Shown: one piece after another, positions 1-7,573 of the stretch
Layout of the letters: each line of letters begins with the position of its first letter
How positions within the stretch are numbered: position 1 is the stretch's first letter
Translations under genes and position numbers: made by a program
Notes under the pieces: generated by a model
What the model saw: the letters and a program-made list of their open reading frames with translations, nothing else
Told to the model about the DNA's origin: nothing
The model's database searches: none
Assembly: GCA_964429355.1 (NCBI GenBank)
Contig: CAYSCH010000159.1
Span: forward strand, 1-19,501
Length of the DNA: 19,501 nt
Direction: 5' to 3'
Origin: JAAYAY01 sp964429355
GTDB taxonomy: Bacteria; Planctomycetota; Planctomycetia; Pirellulales; Thermoguttaceae

Positions 1-74
1 GGCCTTTTAGAGCCGCCAACAAAACCACTGGTTGGCTACATCCATGCCCGTGGGAGACTCGTACGTTTTGTGAG
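1..74 (+). repeat. Dispersed intergenic repeat, copy 1 (74-bp unit)
   Basis: First unit of a tandem pair with a 74-bp period; the second unit follows at once and is nearly identical. The most conserved part is CCCGTGGGAGACTCGTACGT. An internal inverted repeat GCCAAC (15-20) / GTTGGC (31-36) could form a 6-bp hairpin. The unit also contains a nine-codon ORF, ATG at 43 to TGA, reading MPVGDSYVL. Further diverged copies lie at 16245 and 16510 in the same orientation. I do not recognise it as a named family. It may begin upstream of the window. Confidence 0.9.
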
Positions 75-148
75 GGCCTTTTAGAGCCGCCAACAAAACC
101 ACTGGTTGGCTACATCCATGCCCGTGGGAAACTCGTACGTTTTGTGGC
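75..148 (+). repeat. Dispersed intergenic repeat, copy 2 (tandem)
   Basis: Second unit of the tandem pair. It matches copy 1 almost base for base, including the GCCAAC/GTTGGC hairpin arms. The visible differences are GGGAAACTC instead of GGGAGACTC and the last two bases. Because of the end change, the small reading frame MPVGNSYVL does not stop but runs on for about 20 more codons. It lies 130 bp upstream of the EF-hand/secretin-N gene, on the same strand. Confidence 0.9.
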
Positions 149-277
149 TTTTGAGTGAAGATCCCTCATTCTCGCGGGCTCCGGGTTGCTTTTCCATGCA
201 CCCTTGAAGGAGAATAGTTGGATATGGTTGCCAAATGCCAGCGAAAAGCTGGTCCCCGTGGGTGGAGGAAGCGGACT

Positions 278-1441
278 ATGAACGCCTGTCGAATCGCAAT
301 CCTGATCCCTGTTACGTTGATGTTTCTGGCTGGCCTGGCGGCCGGACAGGTGCCGGATCCGGCGATTTCTCCCGCAGAACCGCCGGCGGCAGCCGTCACC
401 CCTCCAATACCGGCCGCCGCGCCACTGCCGGCGGAACTTCCGGCCAATCAAGTTCCCGGCATGCCTGTTGCGCCCGGTACGGGCCTTCCTGCAACGATTC
501 CGGGCGTGCCGCCGAACCTTCCCAATCTGGGGGCGCCAGTTCCCGGAACACCTGAGGGACTCGGGCTTCCGCCGGCGCAACCGGCCGTGCAGCCATCTGA
601 AAACCCTCTGCTCAGGCTGTTCGATACCAATGGCGACGGAAACCTCTCAGGGGACGAAGTCGACGCGGCCCCCGCGCGGCTCTGGGAGCTGGATCGCAAC
701 CTGGACGCCGAGTTGTCGACTGCCGAACTGGGGTTGGTTCTGGCGCCTCGCTGGGCAGAGCGACGCCGTGCGGTTCGCGGCAGCCTGCCGGTGGAACCTG
801 CGCAGGTCCAGCCCCCATTGCCTGCGGTACCCGAGGCGCCGCTCAGCAATGAACGGCCCAGCTTCCAGGTTTATCCCCTCCGGGGACTCGACCCGACTCA
901 GACCCTGGCCGCCCTTCAGCAACTGGTGCAAGGCCAGCCCGACGCACGACTGACCTTTGACGGGCGGACCCGCAGCATCCTCGTGCTGGCCCTGCCCAGC
1001 ACCCACGCGAAGATCCGCAATACCCTCGCCACCCTGCTGGAAGCCGAACGAACCGGAGTGCCCGGCCTCGCTCCGGGCGTCCAGCCAGGCGCTGCCCCGA
1101 CGGCCGAACTGCCGGTCGTTCCGCGAGTCGTTCCGCTCTACAACGTCCGCTCTCCCGAGATCCTGCGGATCATTCAGCAGGTTTATCGCGACCGGATCGT
1201 GGAACCTCGCGTTGACCAGTCGGCCGCCAATCCACAGATTCCGGGTGTTACGCCGGCGCTGGGCATGGGTGTGCCAACCGTTCCGGCTGGAAAGATGGTG
1301 GTTGGCGAGGGAGCCGAGCCCAATACGATTGTCGTCAGCGCCGAGGACGAACTGTTCTTTGAGGTCGTCGACCTGATCGAACGGCTCGACGAGACGCGAG
1401 AGCCGGCCGTCAACGGAATCGAGGTTCAGCCGCCAAGATAG
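278..1441 (+). CDS. Exported EF-hand protein with secretin-N-like domains
   Basis: A 387-residue protein with a Sec-type signal peptide (residues 1-23, hydrophobic ILIPVTLMFLAGLAAG). A Pro/Ala-rich stretch follows, then one canonical EF-hand loop (D116-N118-D120-G121-N122-S124-E127) and a degenerate second one (D139 to E150, Ala in place of the loop Gly). From about residue 195 to the end come two modules resembling the short N-domains of secretins: a PLRGLDPTQTL... segment and a PLYNVRSPEIL... segment ending IVVSAEDELFFEVVDLIERLD. No secretin barrel domain follows. The Ca-binding role and periplasmic location are inferred. The start at ATG 278 has GGAGG at 264-268 and sits directly before the signal peptide. 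A TTG at 218 with AAGGAG 5 nt upstream, or ATG 224, would add about 20 residues and cannot be excluded. Confidence 0.8.
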   Translation: MNACRIAILIPVTLMFLAGLAAGQVPDPAISPAEPPAAAVTPPIPAAAPLPAELPANQVPGMPVAPGTGLPATIPGVPPNLPNLGAPVPGTPEGLGLPPAQPAVQPSENPLLRLFDTNGDGNLSGDEVDAAPARLWELDRNLDAELSTAELGLVLAPRWAERRRAVRGSLPVEPAQVQPPLPAVPEAPLSNERPSFQVYPLRGLDPTQTLAALQQLVQGQPDARLTFDGRTRSILVLALPSTHAKIRNTLATLLEAERTGVPGLAPGVQPGAAPTAELPVVPRVVPLYNVRSPEILRIIQQVYRDRIVEPRVDQSAANPQIPGVTPALGMGVPTVPAGKMVVGEGAEPNTIVVSAEDELFFEVVDLIERLDETREPAVNGIEVQPPR

Positions 1442-1564
1442 CAGTATCTGTAGCCGAAATCGCCCGAATTTGGACGATGGTCGCCTGAATCATGAGACTT
1501 CAGAAACAGCCAGATTCCCGCCGAATCTGCCAGCCTGACAGAGCACCCGGACCTGACGCTGCGA

Positions 1565-2791
1565 ATGTTCAATCCCCCCATCATTCAGGAACCGGTTGCC
1601 GTTCTGGCAGTTCTGTTGGCTGTTCTCGCCGGGCTGTTTGGGGCTTCAAGCACTGAGGCAGGCCGCTTGTTCTTCAAATACATCCCACTGCTGATATTTG
1701 CCTATTTCGTTCCGACAGTTCTCTCCAATTCGGGCGTGATTCCCCTTGAAAACGAGCTCTACGGTTTCATCCGGGACTGGTTATTGCCGGCGTCGTTGAT
1801 TCTGCTGACGATGTCGGTCGATATTCCGGCGGTGATGCGATTGGGGACGAAGCAACTGGCCTTGTTCCTGGCGGGAACCGTTTCGATCGTTGTCGGCGGT
1901 CCCCTATCCTACCTGCTGCTTGGCTGGATGGTGCCCGAGAGCATGAGCGACCAGGCGTGGCGTGGGCTGGCGTCGTTGTGCGGCTCATGGATTGGCGGCG
2001 GTGCGAACTTCCTGGCGATCGCTGTGAGTATCGAAGCCACGGCTTCGACACAGGCGATGATTGTGATTGTCGACGTTGTTCTGGCCAATATCTGGATGGC
2101 CATTCTGTTGTTCTTTGCGAACAACGAAAAGAGAATCGACGCGTTGATCGGCGCCGACCGTTCCACGCTCGATGAGCTGCGGCACAAGAGCGAGCGGTTC
2201 CAGGAGCAAGTTGCGCGGCCGTCCAGCCTGACCGACCTGCTCCTGATCCTCTTACTGGCCTTCGGCGGGTCAGTCGTGGCGGAGTACATGGGGGAGTTCC
2301 TGGCCGAATGGACCACCGCGCACGCTCCCGATTTGAGCGGGATTCTTGGCGTATTTGCCTGGAAAGTGTTGATCGCAACCGCCGTCGGCGTAGGGATATC
2401 CTTCACGCGGTTGCGAAATCTCGAGGGCGCCGGCGCCAGCAAGTTGGGCTCTGTGCTGCTGTATCTACTGGTAGCAAGCATTGGAGCCAAAGCCGAGTTT
2501 GCCGAAGTTCTCAAGGCGCCCGCCCTGCTGGCGATTGCCGCGGTGTGGATCAGTTTCCATGGCGTCGTGCTCCTGCTCCTCTGCTGGTGGCTCCGTGCCC
2601 CGGTATTCTGCATGGCTGTCGGTTCCCAGGCGAATATCGGCGGAGCCGCTTCGGCTCCGATCGTGGCCGCCGCATTCCACCCTGCCTTGGCGTCGGTGGG
2701 AGTGTTGATGGCGGTCTTGGGCTACGTCTTGGGGACGGGCGGGGGACTCGTGTGTGCTCTTGCTCTGAAATGGATTGCCCAGCTCTATTGA
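1565..2791 (+). CDS. DUF819 family integral membrane protein
   Basis: A 408-residue, very hydrophobic protein with about ten or more membrane segments, the usual size for DUF819 (PF05684, YjcL-like) proteins. Two Gly-rich half-site motifs are visible and typical of this family: GSWIGGGANFLAI near residue 140 and SQANIGGAASAPIVAAAF near residue 360. Each ends in a small-residue helix, as expected of a two-fold repeated transporter-like fold. A charged cytoplasmic-type loop (about residues 185-220, NEKRIDALIG...HKSERFQEQ) separates the halves. The family has no firmly established substrate. There is no clear Shine-Dalgarno before ATG 1565. The preceding 123 bp shows nothing else, and the gene appears to stand alone. 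Confidence 0.85.
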   Translation: MFNPPIIQEPVAVLAVLLAVLAGLFGASSTEAGRLFFKYIPLLIFAYFVPTVLSNSGVIPLENELYGFIRDWLLPASLILLTMSVDIPAVMRLGTKQLALFLAGTVSIVVGGPLSYLLLGWMVPESMSDQAWRGLASLCGSWIGGGANFLAIAVSIEATASTQAMIVIVDVVLANIWMAILLFFANNEKRIDALIGADRSTLDELRHKSERFQEQVARPSSLTDLLLILLLAFGGSVVAEYMGEFLAEWTTAHAPDLSGILGVFAWKVLIATAVGVGISFTRLRNLEGAGASKLGSVLLYLLVASIGAKAEFAEVLKAPALLAIAAVWISFHGVVLLLLCWWLRAPVFCMAVGSQANIGGAASAPIVAAAFHPALASVGVLMAVLGYVLGTGGGLVCALALKWIAQLY

Positions 2792-2973
2792 GGCGATTGC
2801 CCAGGAGCTGGTTGGTCTTCGGAAGTTTTTGTACAGAATGTCACCGAATAAGTACCCGGTTGACCTTACCGCACTCGGGGGGGTAAGATTTAAGGTTTGG
2901 GTAGACAGGGAGACGCTCCGTCCCCGGGCAGCGGCAATCTCCCAGCCCCGTTCTTCGTTTTAACAGCAGATCC

Positions 2974-2997
2974 CGGCCGTAGCGGCCGAAGGCTTCG
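2974..2997 (+). promoter_or_regulatory. GC-rich leader hairpin before the GNAT gene
   Basis: CGGCCG (2974-2979), loop TAG, CGGCCG (2983-2988) forms a 6-bp stem. An alternative small stem, CGAAG-g-CTTCG (2987-2997), shares two bases with it, so the two cannot form together. They lie directly upstream of ATG 3002, which has no Shine-Dalgarno. A role in translation control is conjecture; the structure itself is plain in the sequence. Confidence 0.3.
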
Positions 2998-3001
2998 ACC
3001 T

Positions 3002-4129
3002 ATGGCAGAAGTTGTCGTTCGACCGGTTGTTTCGCGCCGCGACAAGAAGCTGTTTCTCGAATATCCCTGGAAACAGTATGCAGGGGACCCGTTGTGGGTC
3101 CCACCCCTGCGAGGCTATCAGAAGGAACAGGTGGGTTACACCAAGAACCCGTTTTACGACCGAAACGAAATCCAGACGTTTCTCGCCTTCCGCAACGGTG
3201 AAGTCTGCGGGCGGATCGCGGCGATTCTGAACGTGGGGCACAATGAGTATCACAAGGAGAACCTCGGATTCTGGGGATTCTTCGAATCGGTCGACGACCA
3301 GGAAGTGGCCGATGCCCTGTTTGTTGCGGTTCGCGACTGGTTTGCCGAGCGTGGTATCAGGCACCTCCGCGGTCCGGCGAACCCCAGCCTGAATTCCGAG
3401 GTGGGGCTGCTCATTGAGGGATTTGACACATCGCCCTACTTCATGATGACCTACAACCCCCCCTACTACGAACGATTGGTGGAGGGGGCCGGCTTTCGGA
3501 AATCGCAGGATCTCTATGCCTACTGGGGCAGTATCGATATGCTGCCGTCCGTGGTCGATCGGTTGACGCCGATCTGCAATCAGATCATCGAACGTTTCGA
3601 GGTCAAGGTTCGGCCGTTGGATAAGCGGCACTTTCGCGAAGATGTCGAGGCCTTCCTCTCGGTCTACAACCGGGCCATGAGCAACACCTGGGGATTCGTG
3701 CCGATGACCAAGGAGGAAGTCAGTCATCAGGCCAAGGGGCTCCGGCAGCTCATGGTTCCCGAGTTGGCAATTGCCGCCGAGGTCAATGGGAATATGGTCG
3801 GTGCGTGCTTCGCTCTGCTCGACTACAACCCCCGCATCCGGGAGATCGACGGCCGGCTGTTTCCCTTTGGTTTCTGGAAATTGCTGAGCAACAAGCGGGC
3901 GATCAAGCGGATTCGCCTGATCAGCACGAATGTCATTCCGGAATACCAGTTGCATGGAATCGGGCTCGTCCTGATGAGTGGCATCGTGCCGCTGGCGTTG
4001 GACTGGGGAATGGAGGAGGCCGAGTTCTCCTGGGTTCTCGAATCGAACTCGTTCTCGCGGGGCAGCCTGGAGAAAGGCGGCGCCAAACGGACGAAGACCT
4101 ACCGTATCTACGATTGGCAAACGGACTGA
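3002..4129 (+). CDS. GNAT-fold acyltransferase, YghO/bacterial ceramide synthase-like
   Basis: A 375-residue protein. It matches the family that includes E. coli YghO and, as I recall it, the bacterial ceramide synthase-like group of N-acyltransferases. Signatures I recognise are DPLWVPPLR near residue 29, NGEVCGRIAAILN near residue 67, GFWGFFES near residue 90, the RGPANPSLNSEVGLLIEGFD stretch near residue 125, and YNPPYYERLVEGAGF near residue 150. The C-terminal half (about 200-370) resembles a GNAT acyl-transfer fold, with IAAEVNGNMVGACFALLDYNP as the typical strand-turn-strand. The start at ATG 3002 opens the conserved region; a longer frame from 2897 adds non-conserved sequence. The dead ketosynthase homologue starts 67 bp downstream, which suggests an operon. 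The acyl acceptor cannot be read from the sequence. Confidence 0.75.
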   Translation: MAEVVVRPVVSRRDKKLFLEYPWKQYAGDPLWVPPLRGYQKEQVGYTKNPFYDRNEIQTFLAFRNGEVCGRIAAILNVGHNEYHKENLGFWGFFESVDDQEVADALFVAVRDWFAERGIRHLRGPANPSLNSEVGLLIEGFDTSPYFMMTYNPPYYERLVEGAGFRKSQDLYAYWGSIDMLPSVVDRLTPICNQIIERFEVKVRPLDKRHFREDVEAFLSVYNRAMSNTWGFVPMTKEEVSHQAKGLRQLMVPELAIAAEVNGNMVGACFALLDYNPRIREIDGRLFPFGFWKLLSNKRAIKRIRLISTNVIPEYQLHGIGLVLMSGIVPLALDWGMEEAEFSWVLESNSFSRGSLEKGGAKRTKTYRIYDWQTD

Positions 4130-4196
4130 CAGGGCCTGGTGCTGAAGAACGCATCGGTCCGCCCTGTCGTTATCGGCTTTGAGAGGATGTTTGCGA

Positions 4197-5453
4197 ATGC
4201 GTGAAGTCGTCATCACCGGAATCGGCCTGGTCACTCCCGTCGGCTTCGAGCGGGAGGAGTTTTTCTCGGCTCTCTGCCAGGGACGAAGTGGGGTCCATGT
4301 GCTCGAAGAACTGCAAGGCACCTCGCTTGCCAGCCGGATCGGAGCCCGGGTGGGCGACTTCCGTGCAAAGGATTACGTCAAGCCGCGCAAGAACATCAAG
4401 GTGATGAGTCGCGACATCCAGATGGGATTCGTTGCGGCCGACAAGGCCTGGACAGACGCCGGCATCGTGGACGGATCTCTCGACCCCGATCGGGTGGGGG
4501 TAATTTTCGGGGCCGACCTGATTGCCGTCGAACTGGCGGAACTCGAACCGGCGTATCGTGCCTGTATGGCCCTGGAGACGTTCGAGTATCCCAAGTGGGG
4601 AACGCGGATCACGGAAGAGATGTTTCCGCTCTGGATGCTCAAGTATCTCCCCAACATGCCGGCCTGCCATATTGCGATCGGTCGTGACGCCCGCGGTCCG
4701 AACGACTCGGTAACGGTGGAGGGAACTTCGGGGCTGACGGCCCTGGCGGAGGCCGCGCGGGTCATCGAACGAGGGCAGACGGACGCCATGATCAGCGGTT
4801 GCACGAGTTCACGAATACACCCCCAGGTGTGGGCGAAGGAGGAGGCCTACGATCTCTCCCGCCGCATCAACGACCCTGCCGGTGCCTGCAGGCCTTTTGA
4901 TGCCGATCGCGACGGGACCGTTCACGGTGAGGGTGCCGCAGCGGTGATTCTCGAAGAGCGGTCCCTTGCCGAGGCGCGGGGAGCGAGAATCCTGGCCACT
5001 GTGCGCGGCCTCTCCTCGACCTTCTCCGCTCGGTTTCCGGGCCAGCGGCCGAGCAAGGACGTGGTCCGCCGGGCGATCCAGGGGGTCCTGGCCGATGCCC
5101 GAATGTCGCCCGCCGAGATCGGACATGTCAACGCCGATGGCCTGGGAACGGTCGACGACGACCGTGTCGAGGCGGAAGCCATTGCCGAGACCTTGGGCCA
5201 GGTTCCGGTAACCGCTCCCAAGAGCCTGTTCGGCAACCTCGGTGCCGGGGCTGGGACCGTCGAATTGGCCGCCAGCCTGCTCGCCCTGGAGAAAGGACTC
5301 GTTCCCCCCACGCGGAATTACCAGACACCGGACCCCGCCTGCCCAATCAACGTCGTTCACGGCGAGCCGCTGGAAGGCACGGCTCCGAGCGCCTTGGTGC
5401 TCAGCCGATCGCGGATGGGGCATTGTGTGGCCGTGATCGTGTGTCGGCCATAA
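4197..5453 (+). CDS. Beta-ketoacyl synthase homologue lacking catalytic residues
   Basis: A 418-residue protein with the full FabF-type thiolase fold. It opens REVVITGIGLVTPVG, carries the RVGVIFG strand near residue 99, has the DADRDGTVHGEGAAAVILE motif near residue 235, and ends with the usual glycine-rich C-terminal region. All three active-site positions are changed. The nucleophile Cys is Gly176 (VTVEGTSGLTAL where FabF has a CASG-type motif), the first His is Asp314 (NADGLGT for NAHGTGT), and the second His is Asn347 (SLFGNLGAGAG for GH-GAAG). It therefore cannot condense by the normal mechanism. A structural or acyl-binding role, as for chain-length-factor-like subunits, is an inference. 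The start at ATG 4197 has GAGAGGA 9 nt upstream; a TTG at 4179 is the less likely alternative. The GTPase gene begins 13 bp after the stop. Confidence 0.85.
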   Translation: MREVVITGIGLVTPVGFEREEFFSALCQGRSGVHVLEELQGTSLASRIGARVGDFRAKDYVKPRKNIKVMSRDIQMGFVAADKAWTDAGIVDGSLDPDRVGVIFGADLIAVELAELEPAYRACMALETFEYPKWGTRITEEMFPLWMLKYLPNMPACHIAIGRDARGPNDSVTVEGTSGLTALAEAARVIERGQTDAMISGCTSSRIHPQVWAKEEAYDLSRRINDPAGACRPFDADRDGTVHGEGAAAVILEERSLAEARGARILATVRGLSSTFSARFPGQRPSKDVVRRAIQGVLADARMSPAEIGHVNADGLGTVDDDRVEAEAIAETLGQVPVTAPKSLFGNLGAGAGTVELAASLLALEKGLVPPTRNYQTPDPACPINVVHGEPLEGTAPSALVLSRSRMGHCVAVIVCRP

Positions 5454-5466
5454 GCTATCTTTTCCT

Positions 5467-7308
5467 ATGACTGTCGATTTCCGGGCCTGGGCCGACCAGG
5501 TCTGCCAACTTGAAGAGGCATTGGAGCATCTTGAGCCGCTGGCGGCTCATCTGGGTGTTTCTTCCCCTGCCAGCAGCAACTGGTACCAGTTGCTGGCTCG
5601 CAAGCTGGTACCGCAGCTCCGCAGCGAACCGCTCCTGGTAGTGGCCGTTGTGGGCGGCACGAACATCGGGAAATCGGTCCTGTTCAACCAGCTAGCCGGG
5701 GAAGTCGCCAGCGCCGTGAGCCCCCTGGCCGCCGGCACCAAACATCCGGTCTGCCTGGTGCCGCCAGGGATGAACGATGCGGACCTGCTGACCGGACTGT
5801 TCGAGGGATTCGTTCTCCGGCCGTGGCAATCGGCGCAAGATCCGCTCGGGGAATCCGGCGAAGACTGGCTCTTCTGGCGTGCCGGGGTTAACGTTCCGCC
5901 GCGTCTGCTGCTGATCGACGCGCCGGACGTGGACTCCGACGCCGTGGTCAACTGGGACCGAGCCCGGGCAATCCGGCAGGCGGCCGACGTGCTGATCGCA
6001 GTGCTCACGCAGCAGAAGTACAACGACGCAGCCGTGAAGCAGTTTTTCCGCGAGGCAGCCGACGCGGACAAACCGGTGATCGTGATCTTCAATCAGTGCG
6101 ATCTTGCGGCGGACCGGCCCTTCTGGCCCCAGTGGCTGGCTACCTTCTGCAGCGAGACGGGCATTGCCCCGGAACTGGTCTACGTGGCTCCCCACCACCG
6201 TGCCGCCGCCGAATCGCGGCGTCTGCCTGTCTTTTCCGTGGGCACCGATGGCCGGGGCGTTCCGGAGCCGGCCGGCAATCTTCGCAAGCATCTGGGCGCA
6301 CTCCATTTCGACGCCATCAAGATTCGTACGTTCCGCGGCGCCCTGGACTGTGTGCTCGACAACGCCACCGGACTTCCCGCCTATCTGGATTCGCTCCGCG
6401 CGGCATCGGCCGAATTCGCCGCTGCCGCCCAGACTCTGTCGGCTTCCGACATGGCCCGCGTCAACTGGCCCAGCCTGCCTGCTGCCTTGCTCACCGGCGA
6501 GATTCGCGTCTGGTGGGACTCGGGGCGTAGCGAGTGGTCGCGGCGGATTCACGGGTTCTATCGCACCGTGGGGCAACAGGTCGTGCGGCCTGTGCAGGCC
6601 CTCTGGTCGATGGGGCGGCCCGAAGCCGCTCCCCTTGAGGCGTTTCGCCAGGAAGAAAGGGGCGCGATCGTGCGGGCGGTGGAGTCGATCCTCGACGAGT
6701 TGGAGCGACTGACCAAGATCGGGAACGATACGCTGCGTCCGCGGCTGCTCAGGCTGCTCGGCGGCGACGCGCGGGAGAAGCTTCTCCTGCGAGTGCGATC
6801 GGCTCACGAGAAGCTGCCGGCGGTGGACGAGGACTATCGCGAGTTTCTCCGCGCCGAGTTGGAAACTTGGAAGAGCGAGAACCCTCGAGTGGTGCGATTT
6901 CTCCGATCGCTCGACCATGCAGCGGCCCTGGCCCGTCCGGCCCTCACCCTCACCCTGGCCGTCAGCGGATTCGTAGTGGCAGGCGATCTGGTCGGCCAGG
7001 CGGCTGTTCACGCCGCTAGCCACACAGCCACGGAGTTGGCCACTGAGGCGGCCATTGCAGGGGGAATCGCGGGGGGCGGAGAGGCCGTGGTCAGCACGGC
7101 AGGAGAGGGGGTCCGCCAGGCCGCCGGCCGGCTTTTTGCCCGTCTCCAAGCCCGCTATGCCCAGCGACGGGCGCAATGGCTGGCCGCCTGGCTTGAGAAG
7201 GAGCTGCTCGGCGAACTTCTTGCCGATCTCCGTGAGGGTGCCCAGGTTCCCCAGTCGAAGGCATTCATGGCGGTCGAGGCGGCCATGGCTGCGATTGGCG
7301 CGGAATGA
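5467..7308 (+). CDS. Dynamin/YfjP-like GTPase domain protein with hydrophobic C-terminal region
   Basis: A 613-residue P-loop GTPase. G1 is GGTNIGKS (63-70), a likely G2 Thr is T91, G3 is LIDAPD (149-154, Asp replacing the usual Gly of DxxG), and G4 is NQCD (209-212, Gln in place of Lys of NKxD). About 55 residues precede the domain. A long helical region (about 290-490) follows. Then comes a hydrophobic, Ala/Gly-rich segment (about 495-545, including LTLTLAVSGFVVAGDLVGQ and AAIAGGIAGGGEAVVS) that may insert into or pair with membrane, as in FeoB/YfjP/dynamin-like proteins. It is the last gene of a three-gene run with the GNAT and ketosynthase homologues (spacers 67 and 13 bp). A terminator lies 56 bp beyond. 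Its function is unknown; membrane remodelling or a regulatory role are the natural guesses. Confidence 0.75.
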   Translation: MTVDFRAWADQVCQLEEALEHLEPLAAHLGVSSPASSNWYQLLARKLVPQLRSEPLLVVAVVGGTNIGKSVLFNQLAGEVASAVSPLAAGTKHPVCLVPPGMNDADLLTGLFEGFVLRPWQSAQDPLGESGEDWLFWRAGVNVPPRLLLIDAPDVDSDAVVNWDRARAIRQAADVLIAVLTQQKYNDAAVKQFFREAADADKPVIVIFNQCDLAADRPFWPQWLATFCSETGIAPELVYVAPHHRAAAESRRLPVFSVGTDGRGVPEPAGNLRKHLGALHFDAIKIRTFRGALDCVLDNATGLPAYLDSLRAASAEFAAAAQTLSASDMARVNWPSLPAALLTGEIRVWWDSGRSEWSRRIHGFYRTVGQQVVRPVQALWSMGRPEAAPLEAFRQEERGAIVRAVESILDELERLTKIGNDTLRPRLLRLLGGDAREKLLLRVRSAHEKLPAVDEDYREFLRAELETWKSENPRVVRFLRSLDHAAALARPALTLTLAVSGFVVAGDLVGQAAVHAASHTATELATEAAIAGGIAGGGEAVVSTAGEGVRQAAGRLFARLQARYAQRRAQWLAAWLEKELLGELLADLREGAQVPQSKAFMAVEAAMAAIGAE

Positions 7309-7363
7309 CCACAGGGCGGCAGGGCCGGTGAGCGGGCACCGACCGAAGGTTGGTCGCGAGCTA

Positions 7364-7389
7364 CCGCTCGGCTCGAGTGGCCTTTTCTC
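7364..7389 (+). terminator. Candidate rho-independent terminator after the GTPase gene
   Basis: The stem CCGCTCG (7364-7370) pairs with CGAGTGG (7374-7380) through a GCT loop, with one G-U pair. It is followed by CCTTTTCTC. It lies 56 bp after the GTPase stop codon, in the region between two convergent genes. Confidence 0.5.
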
Positions 7390-7496
7390 GTTGGTCGCGG
7401 ATCTTTGTGAAGAACTTCACGATCTTTGAGGTTAGTGGTACAGGATGCCCGCGGGACAGGGCTCCAGTCTCGCGCAGGCCAGCCCTGATGCCCTGC

Positions 7497-7541
7497 AAGA
7501 GAAACAACGGCCGCCACAGGGCAATTCACCCCATGGCGGCC
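7497..7541 (-). terminator. Candidate rho-independent terminator after the cytochrome c peroxidase gene
   Basis: Perfect 8-bp inverted repeat GGCCGCCA (7509-7516) / TGGCGGCC (7534-7541) with a 17-nt loop. Read on the - strand it is followed by GTTGTTTCTCTT. It starts 33 bp downstream of the peroxidase stop codon. The loop is long and the T-tract broken, so it may be only moderately efficient. Confidence 0.5.
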
Positions 7542-7573
7542 ATTTCTGATGTCGCTCAGCTCCGCCGGTTCCA

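Noticed and set aside
1..148. CRISPR array
   Set aside because: Only two directly abutting 74-bp units with no spacers, plus diverged single copies elsewhere, and no cas genes.
2865..2887. CTTACC/GGTAAG inverted repeat as a DUF819 terminator
   Set aside because: Only 6 bp with an 11-nt loop and no T-run downstream.
2775..2963. 62-codon + strand frame between the DUF819 and GNAT genes
   Set aside because: It overlaps the DUF819 end, has no ribosome site, and shows no family similarity that I can see.
2960..4321. 453-codon - strand frame
   Set aside because: Antisense to the GNAT acyltransferase, which has strong family motifs on the + strand.
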